In this document: piece by piece, positions 32,150 to 43,931 of the stretch
Layout of the letters: each line of letters begins with the position of its first letter
Numbering within the stretch: the stretch's first letter is position 1
NCBI GenBank assembly: GCA_947650285.1
Contig: CANTFL010000435.1
Span: 124,001 to 188,000 of the forward strand
Length of the DNA: 64,000 nt
Direction: 5' to 3'
DNA from: Hyaloperonospora brassicae
Lineage: Eukaryota; Oomycota; Peronosporomycetes; Peronosporales; Peronosporaceae
Program-made: the position numbers and the translations under genes
The notes under the pieces: generated by a model
Database searches by the model: none
What the model saw: the letters and a program-made list of their open reading frames with translations, nothing else
Told to the model about the DNA's origin: nothing

Positions 32150-32163
32150 TGAGGGAAGGGTGA
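32150..32163 (+). other. Polypurine tract of element 2
   Basis: TGAGGGAAGGGTGA directly precedes the 3' LTR. A hairpin (32126-32134 with 32138-32146) lies beside it, as in element 1. Confidence 0.8.
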
Positions 32164-32601
32164 TGTAACGGTGTAGCCCGTTAATGATATTGTAACATAG
32201 GATAATATGACTATAGAGAATATTACGTTGAATATTCTTTCAACAGTATCACAAGCATGGTGATATTGTTGGGATGACCGAAGATTCTACTCATTGGTTG
32301 ATATCGCGATGATGTCAACCCACCAATCGCTGCTAGACGCGCGCAATGGGTGGTGAGTAGACGTCATTATACGTTTAATGACATTAGTATAATTGAGTCA
32401 GGACAAACAGAGACATAAGAGTGATAGGACTTTATTATATTAACTATCAGTTTTACTTATTCCAGAGACTAGTGTGTTCACTAGTCTCCTTTACTTCCTC
32501 TGTGTAAATCTACACTTAGCTGGGCACTGACTATCACTGTTGTCAGTGCTAGTAAACTCAGTACTAGTTGACCAGTACGTAGTCGTCGGTGCCCCGTTAC
32601 A
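32164..32601 (+). repeat. Element 2, 3' LTR
   Basis: The 438-bp LTR starts TGTAACGGTGTAGCCCG and ends GGTGCCCCGTTACA. It abuts the start of duplication copy B at 32602. Confidence 0.95.
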
Positions 32602-32995
32602 GAAAGCGTACAAGCCTTGACAAGGCTCCTTACTCTTGTGACCAAAGATACATTAACAAGTCACGGGTCTTATCCGCATTGAAATGCGAACTGCTTTTAT
32701 TTAATTTTTAGCAAGTGGATTGCATCGTGCGTATAAATTAAGATGGAACGTTTTGCCCTCTGCTACAGTAACAACTGAAACGCACCATTGGTGGATGCAA
32801 TGGTTTATATAAGTGGAACATCACAGGGTACACATACCTAACACACGGATGTACCACCACAGTGTACCACGTTACACCATACCTCCTGCCAAACCACACG
32901 AGAACTTGGCTAACTTATTCGGACATTCTCTGGTTGTGTAGGTCGTATTCTTTGCTGCACAAACTAGCGGTGGCGATATGAATTCGAACACGGTA

Positions 32996-33056
32996 GCAGA
33001 GGGCAGAATCATCCTTTTAATTGGTGCATATTAAAGGATGATTCTACGCCCTGCTG
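32996..33056. repeat. Long imperfect inverted repeat, copy B
   Basis: Same structure as 4441-4500, with inner arms at 33005-33021 and 33030-33045. Confidence 0.6.
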
Positions 33057-33973
33057 CCAACGTATAGCCCACAAATTGCGTTGTCGACTGGTCACTGATG
33101 GCAACGCGGCTATGAAAGTCCTGAGCCATACAAGAATGGCGACGGCGCGATACTTGTCGATATGAAAGAGGATATGATGAGAAAGGCACACGACTAATTG
33201 ATAGCATTTCAGTCACTCTCATCCGTCGTCTGATTGCACAGCGTTAATGTCAAGTTCCGTCATGTCAAAAGTGCAAGGCATTCCATACCCTTTGGGAATG
33301 AAGTTACGTATGCGAAACCATAGGATAATGATTAAGTCGAAGAAGACGACGGCCAAAGCTGCACTAGCATTCCGTCTAGTGAGTCGATATGTGTGGTCGT
33401 GCAGCAAGCGTCAGCCGGCGAGTTTGTTGCACAACCACACGTATCGAGGCCTTCCTTAAATGCGCTATGACATGAGTATGGCGAAAAGTAAGGCTAAGAC
33501 ATAGCGCGTTTTCGCCCAGATAAATCCGTACAACTACGGAATCGTGTCACTGGCGCGTTCTGCCGTGACATTGGGAGCACGATCCAGAAACGCATTGACG
33601 CTCACCGCGACGCGGTGTGCCGCGCGGCAAACGTCACGTTTTTCAAACGAGTGACGATCGACGAGGAGTTACTTGACAATGTCCTCGACAAGTCAAGACC
33701 GATGAGGCCATCAATAAATTTCGGCACATCTTGCGACGGGCTATCCCGAACGTTGTTATCAAGTCAAGACGAGCATAAGGTTTTTGCATGCACATGTGAA
33801 GGCAGCACAACAACAGTAGACTCAAACATCGATGTATTTTTCACTCCAGGATGTTTGCCAGCTTGTGCCGACTTACGCTGGAAGTGACGCTTCGCCAGAG
33901 AAGACCTAAAAGGCTAACTACCAGTAGCTAACGAATAGACTTCTTGCTCTTGATAGCGCTGACGCGGACAAGA

Positions 33974-34645
33974 CTAAGGCTTCAAGAACGTCTTGCCATG
34001 GGTGTCCTTCACGCTTATAGGTTTCACCACTTCCGTGCATAGAGAACTGGGACCACCGTTGCCGCTGACTTTCTCTTCAGGGTTGTATGTCACCGTAAGG
34101 TCCATGTCGGCTCCGGAAATCGTGAATGAGACGCCATCACTTCCTTTGCACACATCATTGCCATCCGCCATTCGGTACTGTGCCGGGCACCACCCAGGAA
34201 CGTTAACAGCGTCTTCAGCAAGAATACCCATGATGTTCCGGGCCATCGCATTGACCTGAACTATCGGGTATGGGCCTGACTCCGATTCCAAACACTTGGA
34301 GGGCTCCGTCGTGTTTGAAGTGTCGACCACGGAAACGTATCCATCCGTCTGTCTGTAGGAGATGATTGACTCGTCAAAATTGGACGGAGAGTCCACGTCG
34401 AATCTAGCGTAGGAATTGTAGCGCACAGTCGTCCCGTCTTCCGACACAACTGGTTCGGCGATCATGGTATAGTGGGCTCTGGGAATGTCCTCCATCTTCA
34501 GCTTAACGGCGATGTGAAGTTTCGGCCATCCCAAAGCCGACTCAGCTAGAAGAGCTCGTCCGCCATTTTTGCCAAGAAGCGCAGGTTCCGCGAGCGAAAG
34601 GAACACGGTGTAGACCACCGCCCAGCACAGAAGAGCCAGTGGCAT
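33974..34645 (-). CDS. Small secreted protein of unknown function, copy B
   Basis: The protein is identical to that of 5418-6089: a 223-residue chain with an N-terminal signal peptide and four cysteines after it. One silent difference was seen (gtgaac/gtgaat in the VSFTIS-region codons). The local context is the same as in copy A. With both copies intact, the locus could give a double dose of product. Function unknown. Confidence 0.75.
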   Translation of the reverse strand: MPLALLCWAVVYTVFLSLAEPALLGKNGGRALLAESALGWPKLHIAVKLKMEDIPRAHYTMIAEPVVSEDGTTVRYNSYARFDVDSPSNFDESIISYRQTDGYVSVVDTSNTTEPSKCLESESGPYPIVQVNAMARNIMGILAEDAVNVPGWCPAQYRMADGNDVCKGSDGVSFTISGADMDLTVTYNPEEKVSGNGGPSSLCTEVVKPISVKDTHGKTFLKP

Positions 34646-34811
34646 CTAAGTCGAGGGGGAAACGGAGACGTGTCGGATGTGGGTAGGCGGCACGAGGCGA
34701 TTGCAATTGTGAAGACACTCTAGAGCTGGTCACGACATGGAACAAATTCCGGTAAGGGACTTTGAGTGTTGTGTATTGCTCGCACCTGGCCAAACGAACA
34801 TAACCTAGCGC

Positions 34812-35123
34812 TCAATCGACAATCAAGCGTCTGTCCGGATGGCACGCCTGCAGGTGAATATCCGTGGAGCTCAACAAAGAGCCAGAGTGTTCATTCGCTC
34901 TCTCCCAGTCGTGCTTGCGAGTAGTCCATCCGCATTTCTTCCCGGTACACTTACAGATGCATTTGTAGCAGCAGCTGCAGCTCACGAATACGAACATCCA
35001 ACGTACCATCCATGGCAGTCCAAGTTGACGACGAAGGCTTTCTGGTGAGGGCTCTGGTTGAGACTTTACATCGACGCTCAACTCCACGTAAATTGTGTGA
35101 CTAACATCGAACGTTTCTGGCAA
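34812..35123 (-). CDS. Cys-rich small ORF, intact copy B
   Basis: The frame has 103 codons. The N-terminal half is polar, followed by a short hydrophobic stretch (WMVRWMFVFV), a dense cysteine cluster (CSCCYKCICKCTGKKC) and a polar tail. I recognise no family. It may be non-coding, since it is short and copy A is frameshifted. It lies 166 bp upstream of the secreted-protein gene in the same orientation, so it could also be part of that gene's 5' region. Confidence 0.3.
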   Translation of the reverse strand: MPETFDVSHTIYVELSVDVKSQPEPSPESLRRQLGLPWMVRWMFVFVSCSCCYKCICKCTGKKCGWTTRKHDWERANEHSGSLLSSTDIHLQACHPDRRLIVD

Positions 35124-35372
35124 ACAGAGCTGCTAGGGATGAGCCAAAAACATCTGCTCTAGAACAGCTTCTTCTGTGGCTCGCAGGCGCATGAACGTCA
35201 GCTCGTCAGAATATCCGTCAGACGGCTGTTTGTAAAATCGACGAAAGGGTGCAGTCGAGATTTGACAGACTCGTCTTGCAACAGAGCTCCACGACAATCG
35301 GTCGTATGTTCCACACCGATTCCATGGACGTCAGCTTGTTCATTGGACAGCCTCATCTCGCAAAGAGTCAAC

Positions 35373-35448
35373 GTACACCCGCACACGTTGTAACGCAGTT
35401 CCTACAACTCGTACACTCGCGCACGTTGTAACGCAGCTACTGCAACAC
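35373..35448. repeat. Two-copy 38-bp tandem repeat, copy B
   Basis: Equivalent of 6816-6891, with one substitution in the first unit (acccgc for actcgc). Confidence 0.6.
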
Positions 35449-37220
35449 GTACGGCGCTCTATCTGTACTTACACATCACGTCAATGCTCCCCATTCCCTC
35501 GGCTCGTCCGCGCTATAAATGCGGCGCCAGCGCTCATGTTCTTGCATACTCCTTCGCTAAGTTCACTGCAACTGAAGTACTTGTGGTCATTTGCAGGAGC
35601 TCAGTGCAAGCTCAAATCGAGGTAACACTGTCCACACAAGGGCCGACTGCTTGTTCTACAAACCGTCGGCGTTCAAGTCGTTACGGGACGAGCAGCCAGT
35701 GCATCTACCCATTCGTTTTGAGCGCTTCCGACTGAGACGTATCGACACAGACACTGACTCACTGATTACACCCGCCGTACTCAATATAGAATTGTGCGCA
35801 CGACCAGATCATGCCCATATAGCTGTAGATTACATGATGATGTAAACTCGAGAAGTTGTGCGCAAGCTACTCGACCTGAGTACATGGCGCGGTACGGTTG
35901 CAGTGCTGACCTCTGCTTTCCTAAAGCGCAGTACGTACGTGATTCTCTGTGTGACGGAGAGGTTAACTAAGATGCGTCTGATTGTAAGAGGAGTATTGAT
36001 ACTCAGTCGAGACTATGGAACTGGACCTCGTGTAATGCAAGTTGATGGTGACACAACGCTCTTTACGTCCTCGACGGCTTTGCGGACCGTGCAAAAGGTT
36101 TGTGACGCACGGATATCACTGTATCCTCGCCACCAGATGCAGATTATGGTGAAACTACGGATTGCGTGTTGGATTCGATCAAGTCTACGTCAAAACCGTC
36201 ATCTACATTGACAAGGGCACTGTCATGAAACTGCGATTGCAAGCTAGAAGCTGTGCACGTTAAAGCAAGCGGTAGGCGTTGTCCGAGTCCGTGTGAGGAT
36301 ATGCATCGATAGACGCATCATGTCTAGTCGCTTGGCAAGATCGAGACAACCAAAGCTTGTAGTTCCGTGGGGTCGAGTGTCATCGCAGAACGAGAAGTCA
36401 TTCGCAGTATGTAGCAGAAAGAACGTAAGCATTGCGTGGTCGATTCGTAACCTTGTCCACGCCTCCTTGACCATAATAAAGTCTTGTGCTTTTCTTAAAG
36501 CTGTAGCAAGGTAGTCTTACGGCCTTTCACCTGCTACCTAACTAAAGTAGGCACATATTTAGCCCACGAGCAGCCAGCAAATGGCAGTTTACGCCGTGTC
36601 CTCGATTATGCCGTTTGAATGTCGTAGCTATCACAGCAGACTGACGTTATACGATCGCACTGTAGGTAATTTAGCTACAGCTTTGCGCGCAAGGGACCTA
36701 AGCAGTTGTAATTTGTAGCCCAAGGGACGGGGTCGCGCGAAACCACATTCTTTTAAAGCGGTACTTTGAATACAAGGATGGTGTTGACCGTCTAGCGGAT
36801 CTTAACGTGCCCGCAGGTGCGCATCAGTTCCAATCACAGAGTGGTGTAATATCTTGAAAAGAACGCAGCGATGCACAGTTGCGTGGCTATTGTGCACGAC
36901 CGGCGCGCCCTTGATGCGTGTACGCTTTTAAAACGACTGTGTTTCTCTAAGCCAGCTCTGGCGCAAATGTCACAAGGTCAAAGGTCTTACATGCTAGTGA
37001 CATCCGTCACACTCTGAGTCAGCACGAGGGATAAGGAAGACACCCCGTTGCGTCACATGATGTCAGCCAATCAATAGCTCGTCTTCGCCTCAAGTCATAT
37101 CAACCGCAATGTATGCTGACTACTTGCAAGGTAAAAAATATGCAGAGTGATTATGCTATTACAAAATGTACGTTTACAGCACTGCCTATGGAACTGTGTA
37201 ATGCAACTTGACAGAAAAGG

Positions 37221-37656
37221 ACCGCTTTGACGTCTGGTATGAACACGCCTCCTCCTGCAATTATTACGGACTAGTGAACAACTACCATCAGTTGCACCGA
37301 CTTTCCCTGCTTTATGTATTAATTAGTTATTAGTCGTAGTGAGCTGGATTGACTTGTGTTTGCTTAATGGAATGAGCTGTAAAACCACAGCCAGATTGCG
37401 ACTATAGGAACGGTTAGAAATTTAAATTGCAAGCTAAAAATGATTATTGATCAAACTACTCTCAACATGTTTTAAAGCAAGGCCTCGACACACTGTGCTT
37501 GCAAATGATGGGATGCACACACGTTCAGACAGTCGTTCTGGAGCGAGAAAGCGAGCGGCATAAACATATTAAAGTACAGAAACTTCCGCAGAGTAAGATT
37601 AAAAAGGCGAGGTATATTGCAACGGTGTATCGTCCGGTTGATAAAAAGGGTGCGGA
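37221..37656. other. Unique DNA between copy B and the pogo element
   Basis: No gene seen. At 37617-37642 it contains one arm of a direct repeat (TTGCAACGGTGTATCGTCC) whose partner lies beyond the transposon at 39882-39906. Confidence 0.4.
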
Positions 37657-39876
37657 CAGTCACCTCTCTCAAATATAAGAGACTTTCTATAAGAGACAAC
37701 CTATATACAACGGTCACAGTGTCGCCGAACTTTTCAAACTATATCGGAATTCGTATACCGTTCTCTTTAAAAGCGAGTAAGATATAAGACACGAAAAACA
37801 CTCGCCCATTCGAGGTATATACCCTCTATATATGACTCACTTCCCCTACTTCTGATGCTGAAAGATCTACTTGGCATTTGATGTGACAGTTGGCATTGCC
37901 TAAGATTTGCATCAAAACCAATTCAGCAACGTCATAGAACCACAGACGTGGCCCAGGGAAAGACATAGAGCATGTCATAATAGGTGATATTATGGGGCCC
38001 ATATTACTAATGACGACAGGTACAGAAGACGAAATTTAATAACTTCGTAAGGCAATAGATAGGGAGAAATAACATTTAATTTTCGTTCATTCTCGACTAC
38101 ACCACTGATACAATACTTCCACCGAAAAACATCAAGCTCGTGCACCCAATGGGTACAACAAAGCGAGTACCCCTCTCTCTAGAGAAGAAGTACGAGGTAT
38201 TTCAACACTGCAAAGAATGCATAAACATTCGCTTTTACGAGATGCAGACTTATGTGAGCATTCAGTTTCAGCACATTATTAGTAAATAAAACGGCGCATC
38301 GGCTCATGGCCATGAATGAAATCAACTTTGAGGGCTTTAACCCTAATGTAAAAAGGACGACGTGTACAGCATTTTGAGTTCGAGAAGGAGCTGCTGAAAT
38401 TCGTTCTTGAGCGCGAGAAAGACGAATTATCTGGAGATCTGATCCTAGAGAAAGCAAACCGACTGCGAGTGAGTCATGACATCGAAGATCAAGATCCTAA
38501 TCTTTCCAATGGCTGGCTCTAGAGTGAAAGAAGAAAACAACATCAAAAATCGCGCGTTGACAGGCGAGAGCGGTAGATTATGTATCGAGTATGTGCAAGC
38601 AGCAAAGTCTGAGATCCGATCTTACTTTAAACAGTATTCTGCGAAGAATGTGTTGAATTTTGATGAGACAGCGTTAATTTAAGACTTGCCACTGAACAAA
38701 ACCCCTTTACGGTTCGAAACAACGGCAGAAGAGCGTAAATCACGCGTAACAGTTTCTCTGTGATGCGAGGCAAGTAAATCTGAACAGCTGGAGCCCATGA
38801 TCATCGGGAAGTTTAATAAGCCAAGATGCTTCAAGAGTGTGGAGATCGAGAAGCATGGAATTGTATACGCTGCGAATTTAAACGCCAAGATTACTGTAAT
38901 TATCCTTGACAAGTAGCTGTATCAATTCAATGTTCGAGTGCATGGTCGCAAGGTCCTGCCACTTTCTGATGATGCCTTCAGTCACAAGGTCCAACGAAAA
39001 CTCAACGTCGTTAATGTGGTACAGTTTCCGCCTAGCATGACTTCCACTATCCAGTCGCTCGATACAGGTACGCATTATGCTCATAATTCATATATGTGCG
39101 TCTTAAATCTAAACTTATCTCCTCACCCACATATATGTTGCATAGGTATCATCCGATCGTTATAAGCTCGCTACAAGAAACCCCATATGCGATGGCGCAT
39201 GGATATGATCAAAGCAAACATAAACACAGAATTAATGCCATAAAAGCCATTGACTTTTCAGCTGAGAGCTGGAACAGTAATGGCGGGGAGATCATTCGAA
39301 GTTGCTGGATCAGGAGTGGGTTCATTGTAGCGCCAAAAGTTGCGGATTTGCGTGCACGAAACGACTATCGACAGTCCAGCCTCGCCTTCCAACAAGACTG
39401 CTGCGATCTGGCTGATATGTTTCAAAAGCTTGGTGCAACCGCTAGCGTGGATGATTATGTCAAAATCGAGGACCACAAGCACATTTAAGATGAAAAAGAA
39501 GCTCTTATTGAAGCAGAAGTGAAGCCTGAGGAAGTCGAAAGCGACGAAGATCAAGCGCCTATCATTGCAAAAGAATCAATGAAGTGCTGCCTGATTTTGC
39601 GTTCGTACTTTATACGCTCAGATGAGGGGGCGCGAATCATACAGTCAGATCTGGATAAGATGTCGTCGGTTATTCACAAGAACCGGCACGCTAGGGTGAA
39701 ACAGCTCTACATGAGGGACTTTATATAGATAAAATGATATATTTTATTTTGATCGACGGGCCGCGCTTTTAAAACTATCATGCAACTTCTTCCGTTCAGA
39801 TTCTGTATAAATGACCTTATGTAATACACGCTGTAAAAATTGGACACAAAGATTTCTCTTATAGAGAGAGGTGAGT
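37657..39876 (+). mobile_element. Decayed pogo/Tigger-type (Tc1/mariner superfamily) DNA transposon
   Basis: Terminal inverted repeats are visible: CAGTCACCTCTCTC with ATAAGAGA at the left (37657-37684) and, on the opposite strand, CTCACCTCTCTC with TATAAGAGA at the right (39855-39876). The CAGT...CCTCT...TATAA pattern is typical of pogo/Tigger elements. A broken transposase lies inside. A clear TA target duplication is not preserved. Confidence 0.75.
38149..39490 (+). pseudogene. pogo-type transposase, multiply interrupted
   Basis: It starts with an N-terminal helix-turn-helix segment (TKRVPLSLEKKYEVFQHCKE, near 38155-38215). A DNA-binding relic near 38550-38640 leads to the first catalytic Asp block (NVLNFDETALI, about 38648-38680). 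Further right are FNKPRCFK and the second catalytic region (VLPLSDDAFSHK, about 38955-38990), then VVQFPPSMTSTIQSLDTG (about 39015-39067), the signature that follows the second Asp in DDE_1 transposases. In-frame stops occur at 38680, near 38760 and near 38914, and frames shift between blocks. Confidence 0.75.
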
Positions 39877-40120
39877 TTACTTTGCAACGGGGTATCGTCC
39901 AGCCGTCACAACAATGAAATACCTTCCAGCACTAATCACAGGGTTGGCGTATACTCTCAAATTCCACGTAAAGGTATGTGCAGAAAAAGCGGCAAATTAT
40001 TCAAACAGCACATATGGAAGAAGTAAAAGAAAAGGTGTGGACGTAGTCATTATTTCGAATCAATGCACATTTGAATTACCAAAATCATATATTAGACTAC
40101 GAACCCCTAAATAATTGAAG
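39877..40120. other. Flank with direct-repeat partner
   Basis: Holds TTGCAACGGGGTATCGTCC (from 39882), the partner of 37617-37642. A 66-codon frame at 39914-40114 has no recognisable content. Confidence 0.35.
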
Positions 40121-40345
40121 TCGCTCACCGCCCACTGCGCGCGTTTGGCGGTACCAATTGCTGGTTAAACAGGCAGCTGTAATGGCCTATATTAATCAAA
40201 TAGTGGATAGGATCTGAACATAACCCTTTGGACGTCGTGTTATTTTAAAATTTCATCATAGGGTAAATATTAGATAAAACCATCGATTGCAATGGTTTTC
40301 ATATCAACAATATTAATGTCGATGACGTGTAACGGGCCCACCCCA
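40121..40345 (-). repeat. Degenerate solo LTR fragment
   Basis: It contains the shared LTR core in altered form (CCCACTGCGCGCGTTTGGCGG, split over 40130-40151) and a TGTAACGGG end near 40328, in the same orientation as the 17066 LTR. The beginning is lost. Confidence 0.5.
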
Positions 40346-41575
40346 ACCGATCTGAAGGACAACGAAGTTTAAGTATGGAAACCTTCGGAACGAAATCGAA
40401 TAACTGAGTTACGTTTTGCTGTTAATCTTGGTATTCCCCTTTCACTGCTTCGGCCGTTACCCAAGCGCATTAATGATTTTGATATCCGCGTAGTTTTGCC
40501 AAAGGCAAGGCTGATCTCCATCGTTAAATTTATATCGACAAAATCTATCAGTCAAGGTCAGGCTGAAGACGTCAGTGAAGTAGCGTGACTTCAAAAAAGA
40601 TACAGCTGTTTCCATATCTTTCTGCTGGTGTGGCTAAGTCGTTTCTCAAAGCTTCGTGATGAGAATCAAAGGAACTCATTGTGCCGGACTGCCTAATTAC
40701 GGGGGAAGGTACCTTAATGCCTCGTATAGACCTTGACGCAACTTGTGTACTTGTCGGCCGAAGAATAGCACTCGTCGTGACTCGGATGGAGACTGAGATG
40801 TATTAGCCTTGGCAGAGGTATATCTTGAGCCTCGAGTACATATGCATTACTCGGTCGGCCAGTAGGTGGCCACTCGATCTACTCGGTCGAAAGTTGGCTC
40901 ATAATTAAATTTTTCAGCTAACGTTTCGCTCCCTGGAGTCATGTACCATATCAGGGGTACTAATCTCCTGGTCTTTGATGTGATCCTTAACAGCTAGGAT
41001 ATGAGGCCGCTTTGGATAGCGGGTCTTGAGAGAAAGTTGCTAATCAAAAAAACCAACCGGCTAAACACTTATAATGGGTCTACTTGCACTTAATCGAGCC
41101 ACGCAACTGTCTTCGACGGGAGCTAAAGTGGTAACCTTTTCCGGATCAGGCGGGCAGACTAAACAAGTAATTCCTTTAATCACGACGAAGACGTGCCACG
41201 TAGATCGCAATTGAGCAGTATGTGATATAGTCCAAATCTAAAATATCTCTACTCCATCTTTCCCCGGTGAACTGACTCTTAATGTGGCAAGTCAGGAGTT
41301 GACGGATATTAAGAGATAATGGTGCGTGGTCGTAAAAATCACGTTGGGTTGGACTACGAGTACTGTGACTCAGTTCATACTCCTAACAGGACCAACACCT
41401 CTCATTACAATATGGGGATTTTCGGCTTAGGAGACCTTCAGAGCCCGGCACAGAACATGCTGAAGTGCGGCCCGGTTACGCAGCCACCCATTAGATGGTT
41501 GCTCGTCCCACATTAGCCTACCTCCGACGCCCTGTATTCGAAATCCCCGCCAAAGTATGGATCCAGGTACCTTTC
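40346..41575. other. Gene-free stretch
   Basis: Only short frames without recognisable content. Nothing else could be supported. Confidence 0.35.
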
Positions 41576-41580
41576 ACTCA

Positions 41581-41925
41581 TTTACCAGTGGTCTACCATT
41601 CGTCCATAAGGGTCGATTAAGACGGATATATAGAGACCGGGTCTACCAATGAGGGACCCAGGTCAAACGAGGAGGGACCGATTATACCATTGTGAGGTAC
41701 AGGGCTACCAATGAGGAACCCAGGATCACCGAAGAGGAAATCAAGTCCACCAAAGAGAGACCGAGTCTACCAGTGTGAGATCCAGGTCTACCGATGAGGT
41801 ACCGGATCTACCAGTGCGAGTCCATGTCTACAGATTATAAAGAAGTCTACTAGTGAGGGAATTAGTTCTACCGATGAGAATTTCGGTTTACCAGTACAAG
41901 ACCTAGATCCACCCAGAAGGGACCG
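41581..41925. repeat. Degenerate 20-21-bp minisatellite
   Basis: About 15 diverged units, each close to GGTCTACCAATGAGGGACCC, for example at 41640, 41760, 41789, 41809 and 41869. The units drift strongly at the edges. No coding potential is evident. Confidence 0.8.
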
Positions 41926-42318
41926 CGCCCGTCTTTCGTCATCACCGCTTATCTGACCTTGACAACCATCTTCCCCATTATTGGTCCTGATGGCATCTCA
42001 TCTTTGCATTATTAGCCACTTTTGTGCCCCTTGTCTTTCTATCACCCCTTTGGTATGAGTGGATCCTTGTACCCCCAACGTTATGACGTTTGAGCCTATC
42101 ATAAGCTAAAAGCGTTTCATTACAGCAGTCAAAATCGAATTATCGGCGGAGGTCATTATATTGAAAAAAAATCATCACAAATATAAGTATCTACTTGGCA
42201 CCAATTAATTTGCCAAAACATGAAATGTGCGTATTTTTGATAGGTACATTACAGTAATTTAAGTATTTGAACGACTTGCCATTGTCTCGGCGCAGGGGGT
42301 CCATACATCCCCCGGCAT
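41926..42318. other. AT-rich gene-free stretch
   Basis: No feature recognised. Confidence 0.35.
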
Positions 42319-43194
42319 CTAGCTGACAACGTAGTTGCTAGCTTGTGCAGATACAAGACCCTGCCAAGGTAAATTTGACAGATGCTCGTCAAAGTAAGCC
42401 GTAGGCGAATGCATGGAGCTCCAAAGATTAATGTACTTCTCTGGAGAATCCAAAACCATTTGACAAGCTACAGAAACCCGCGCGAAAGCAGCAGCCAGCA
42501 CTTAGGTAGTTGTCTTAGTGTCCATAGCAATGTTTGCCAAATCATCCGCCATTTTGTTTAAACTGACAAAACAGATGTGTACAATGCACAATGATAAAAT
42601 GATCCGCGATAGCGCGACATTGATTATACACATCACGTAATCGTGATGCCCTAGGTGGCCGTCGTCGAAAATGTGTTGGAGGATGAGTTGACTGTCCCCA
42701 ACAACGATGATCCCGCGTAAGTTGTAAAAGAGCACCTTGCTTAGTCCAACAAGGAGTCCTCTCTATTCCGTGTAATTCTGCGTAGTGAATTTGGTGGCGT
42801 ACGACACACTGGCCAATCAGTGTATTCGGGCAGAATAGAATCCGAGCCTGCATATGCATCACCCGAGTCGTATCCAGCTGGTCCCGAATTGCTTCGAGCC
42901 CCGCCGTCGAAAACAGCACGGACTGAAAGTTGTCGCAGCAAACTAGACTGCGTGCTGAAAAGCCTATCCCCCGTGTCCTTGTAAGTGCCGATAATGCGAA
43001 TTCTATGGCTAGATGTAAGGCTTTAGCGGTAGCTTGAGCGTGTGTATCATGTTTAATGTTAATGCCCCTTTTTGAAGCCTCTCTTCTAGCAATCGTGACG
43101 CGCGATAACGTATTTTAGCCAAATGAGAAAATCTACATCGGCATCTTTTCCTCCATATCGCCTGAAACGTCTGGAATATTTTATAAGCCTTCAA
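42319..43194 (-). pseudogene. LINE RNase H remnant
   Basis: On the - strand the RNase H opening is readable as VFDGGARSNSGPAGY (about 42870-42915), the middle as GIIVVGDSQLILQHIF (about 42660-42710) and the end as LNKMADDLANIAMDT (about 42510-42560), in different frames. It is the same domain type as at 7295-8119 but from another, older copy. Confidence 0.7.
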
Positions 43195-43931
43195 TTTTGG
43201 AAGAGGACGTCATTTAACTAGCTCGCAACAAGGTCCTTTGTGGATCGAGAAAGCGTTTGACAACGTTTCTGCATGATAACCTCCATACCAGGTTAAAACA
43301 GCTAAAGGAGGTATACCTGCTAATAAGAAAAAATTAAATGTATAACGAAAGGCAAATATTATATAAATAGTATACATATTGGATAAACGTATAAAATAAA
43401 AAATTAGTTTATGATTTATGTTGATAGAAAAATAGGGATGCATAAAATAACGTTCGTTATAAAAAAATAAGCTGAAATGGGTCGCATCGCAGTTGACAAA
43501 AGGGAAGCCTGGGTGCCCATTGAGCCTTTTCTAATGTACATACGCCCGTTGCACTATGCTACGAAAAACCTGAGTCCTCAAACAGTTAACCGATGATGCC
43601 TAATGTATATATCCTTCCAGATAAGTACATAAATAGCCGCTGCGACCTCCAAGTCATCCTACCGCCAAGCCGCCGCCAGTCCGATTACATCAGTGCGTCC
43701 GTGGCGGGTGGAAGTTTCCAGTGTGGCGCTATAAACTTGGCAACAAACGGTTCGGCTAATGGGACCTTTCCGCCATATTTCCACTTTTCGGTGTAAAGCA
43801 GGGTAAGGAAGAATGTCGATAACTTTGATCCCGTGGGAGTACTTTGTCGTATTTGACGCATTTTTTGTTAAATGTATGTGATACATTGTTGGATTGTTTA
43901 ACTAATAGCAGAAACCTATACACTGGATTTG
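43195..43931. other. AT-rich stretch without a gene
   Basis: Very AT-rich between about 43320 and 43480. No supported feature. Confidence 0.35.

Larger units (their letters stand above)
25720..32601 (+). mobile_element. Ty3/gypsy LTR retrotransposon, element 2 (defective)
   Basis: The 6,882-bp element reads rightward and is related to element 1. Its 438-bp LTRs differ at about three positions, yet the interior is dead: in-frame stops in gag and RT, several frameshifts and a deletion that removes the end of gag and the protease. The flanks are gcttt on the left and gaaag on the right, so there is no target-site duplication. Those two flanks are the end and the start of the duplicated unit. 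Confidence 0.93.
32602..37220. repeat. Segmental duplication copy B
   Basis: About 4.6 kb without insertions, corresponding to 4046-7200, 16251-17065 and 25051-25719 joined. It begins GAAAGCGTAC and ends GACCGCTTT, after which unique sequence (GACGTCTGG) follows. It contains the second secreted-protein gene and the unbroken Cys-rich ORF. The right part (about 35850-37220) has no gene I can support. Confidence 0.93.

Noticed and set aside
25715..32606. Target-site duplication for element 2
   Set aside because: The flanks gcttt and gaaag do not match. The absence is itself used as evidence for recombination.
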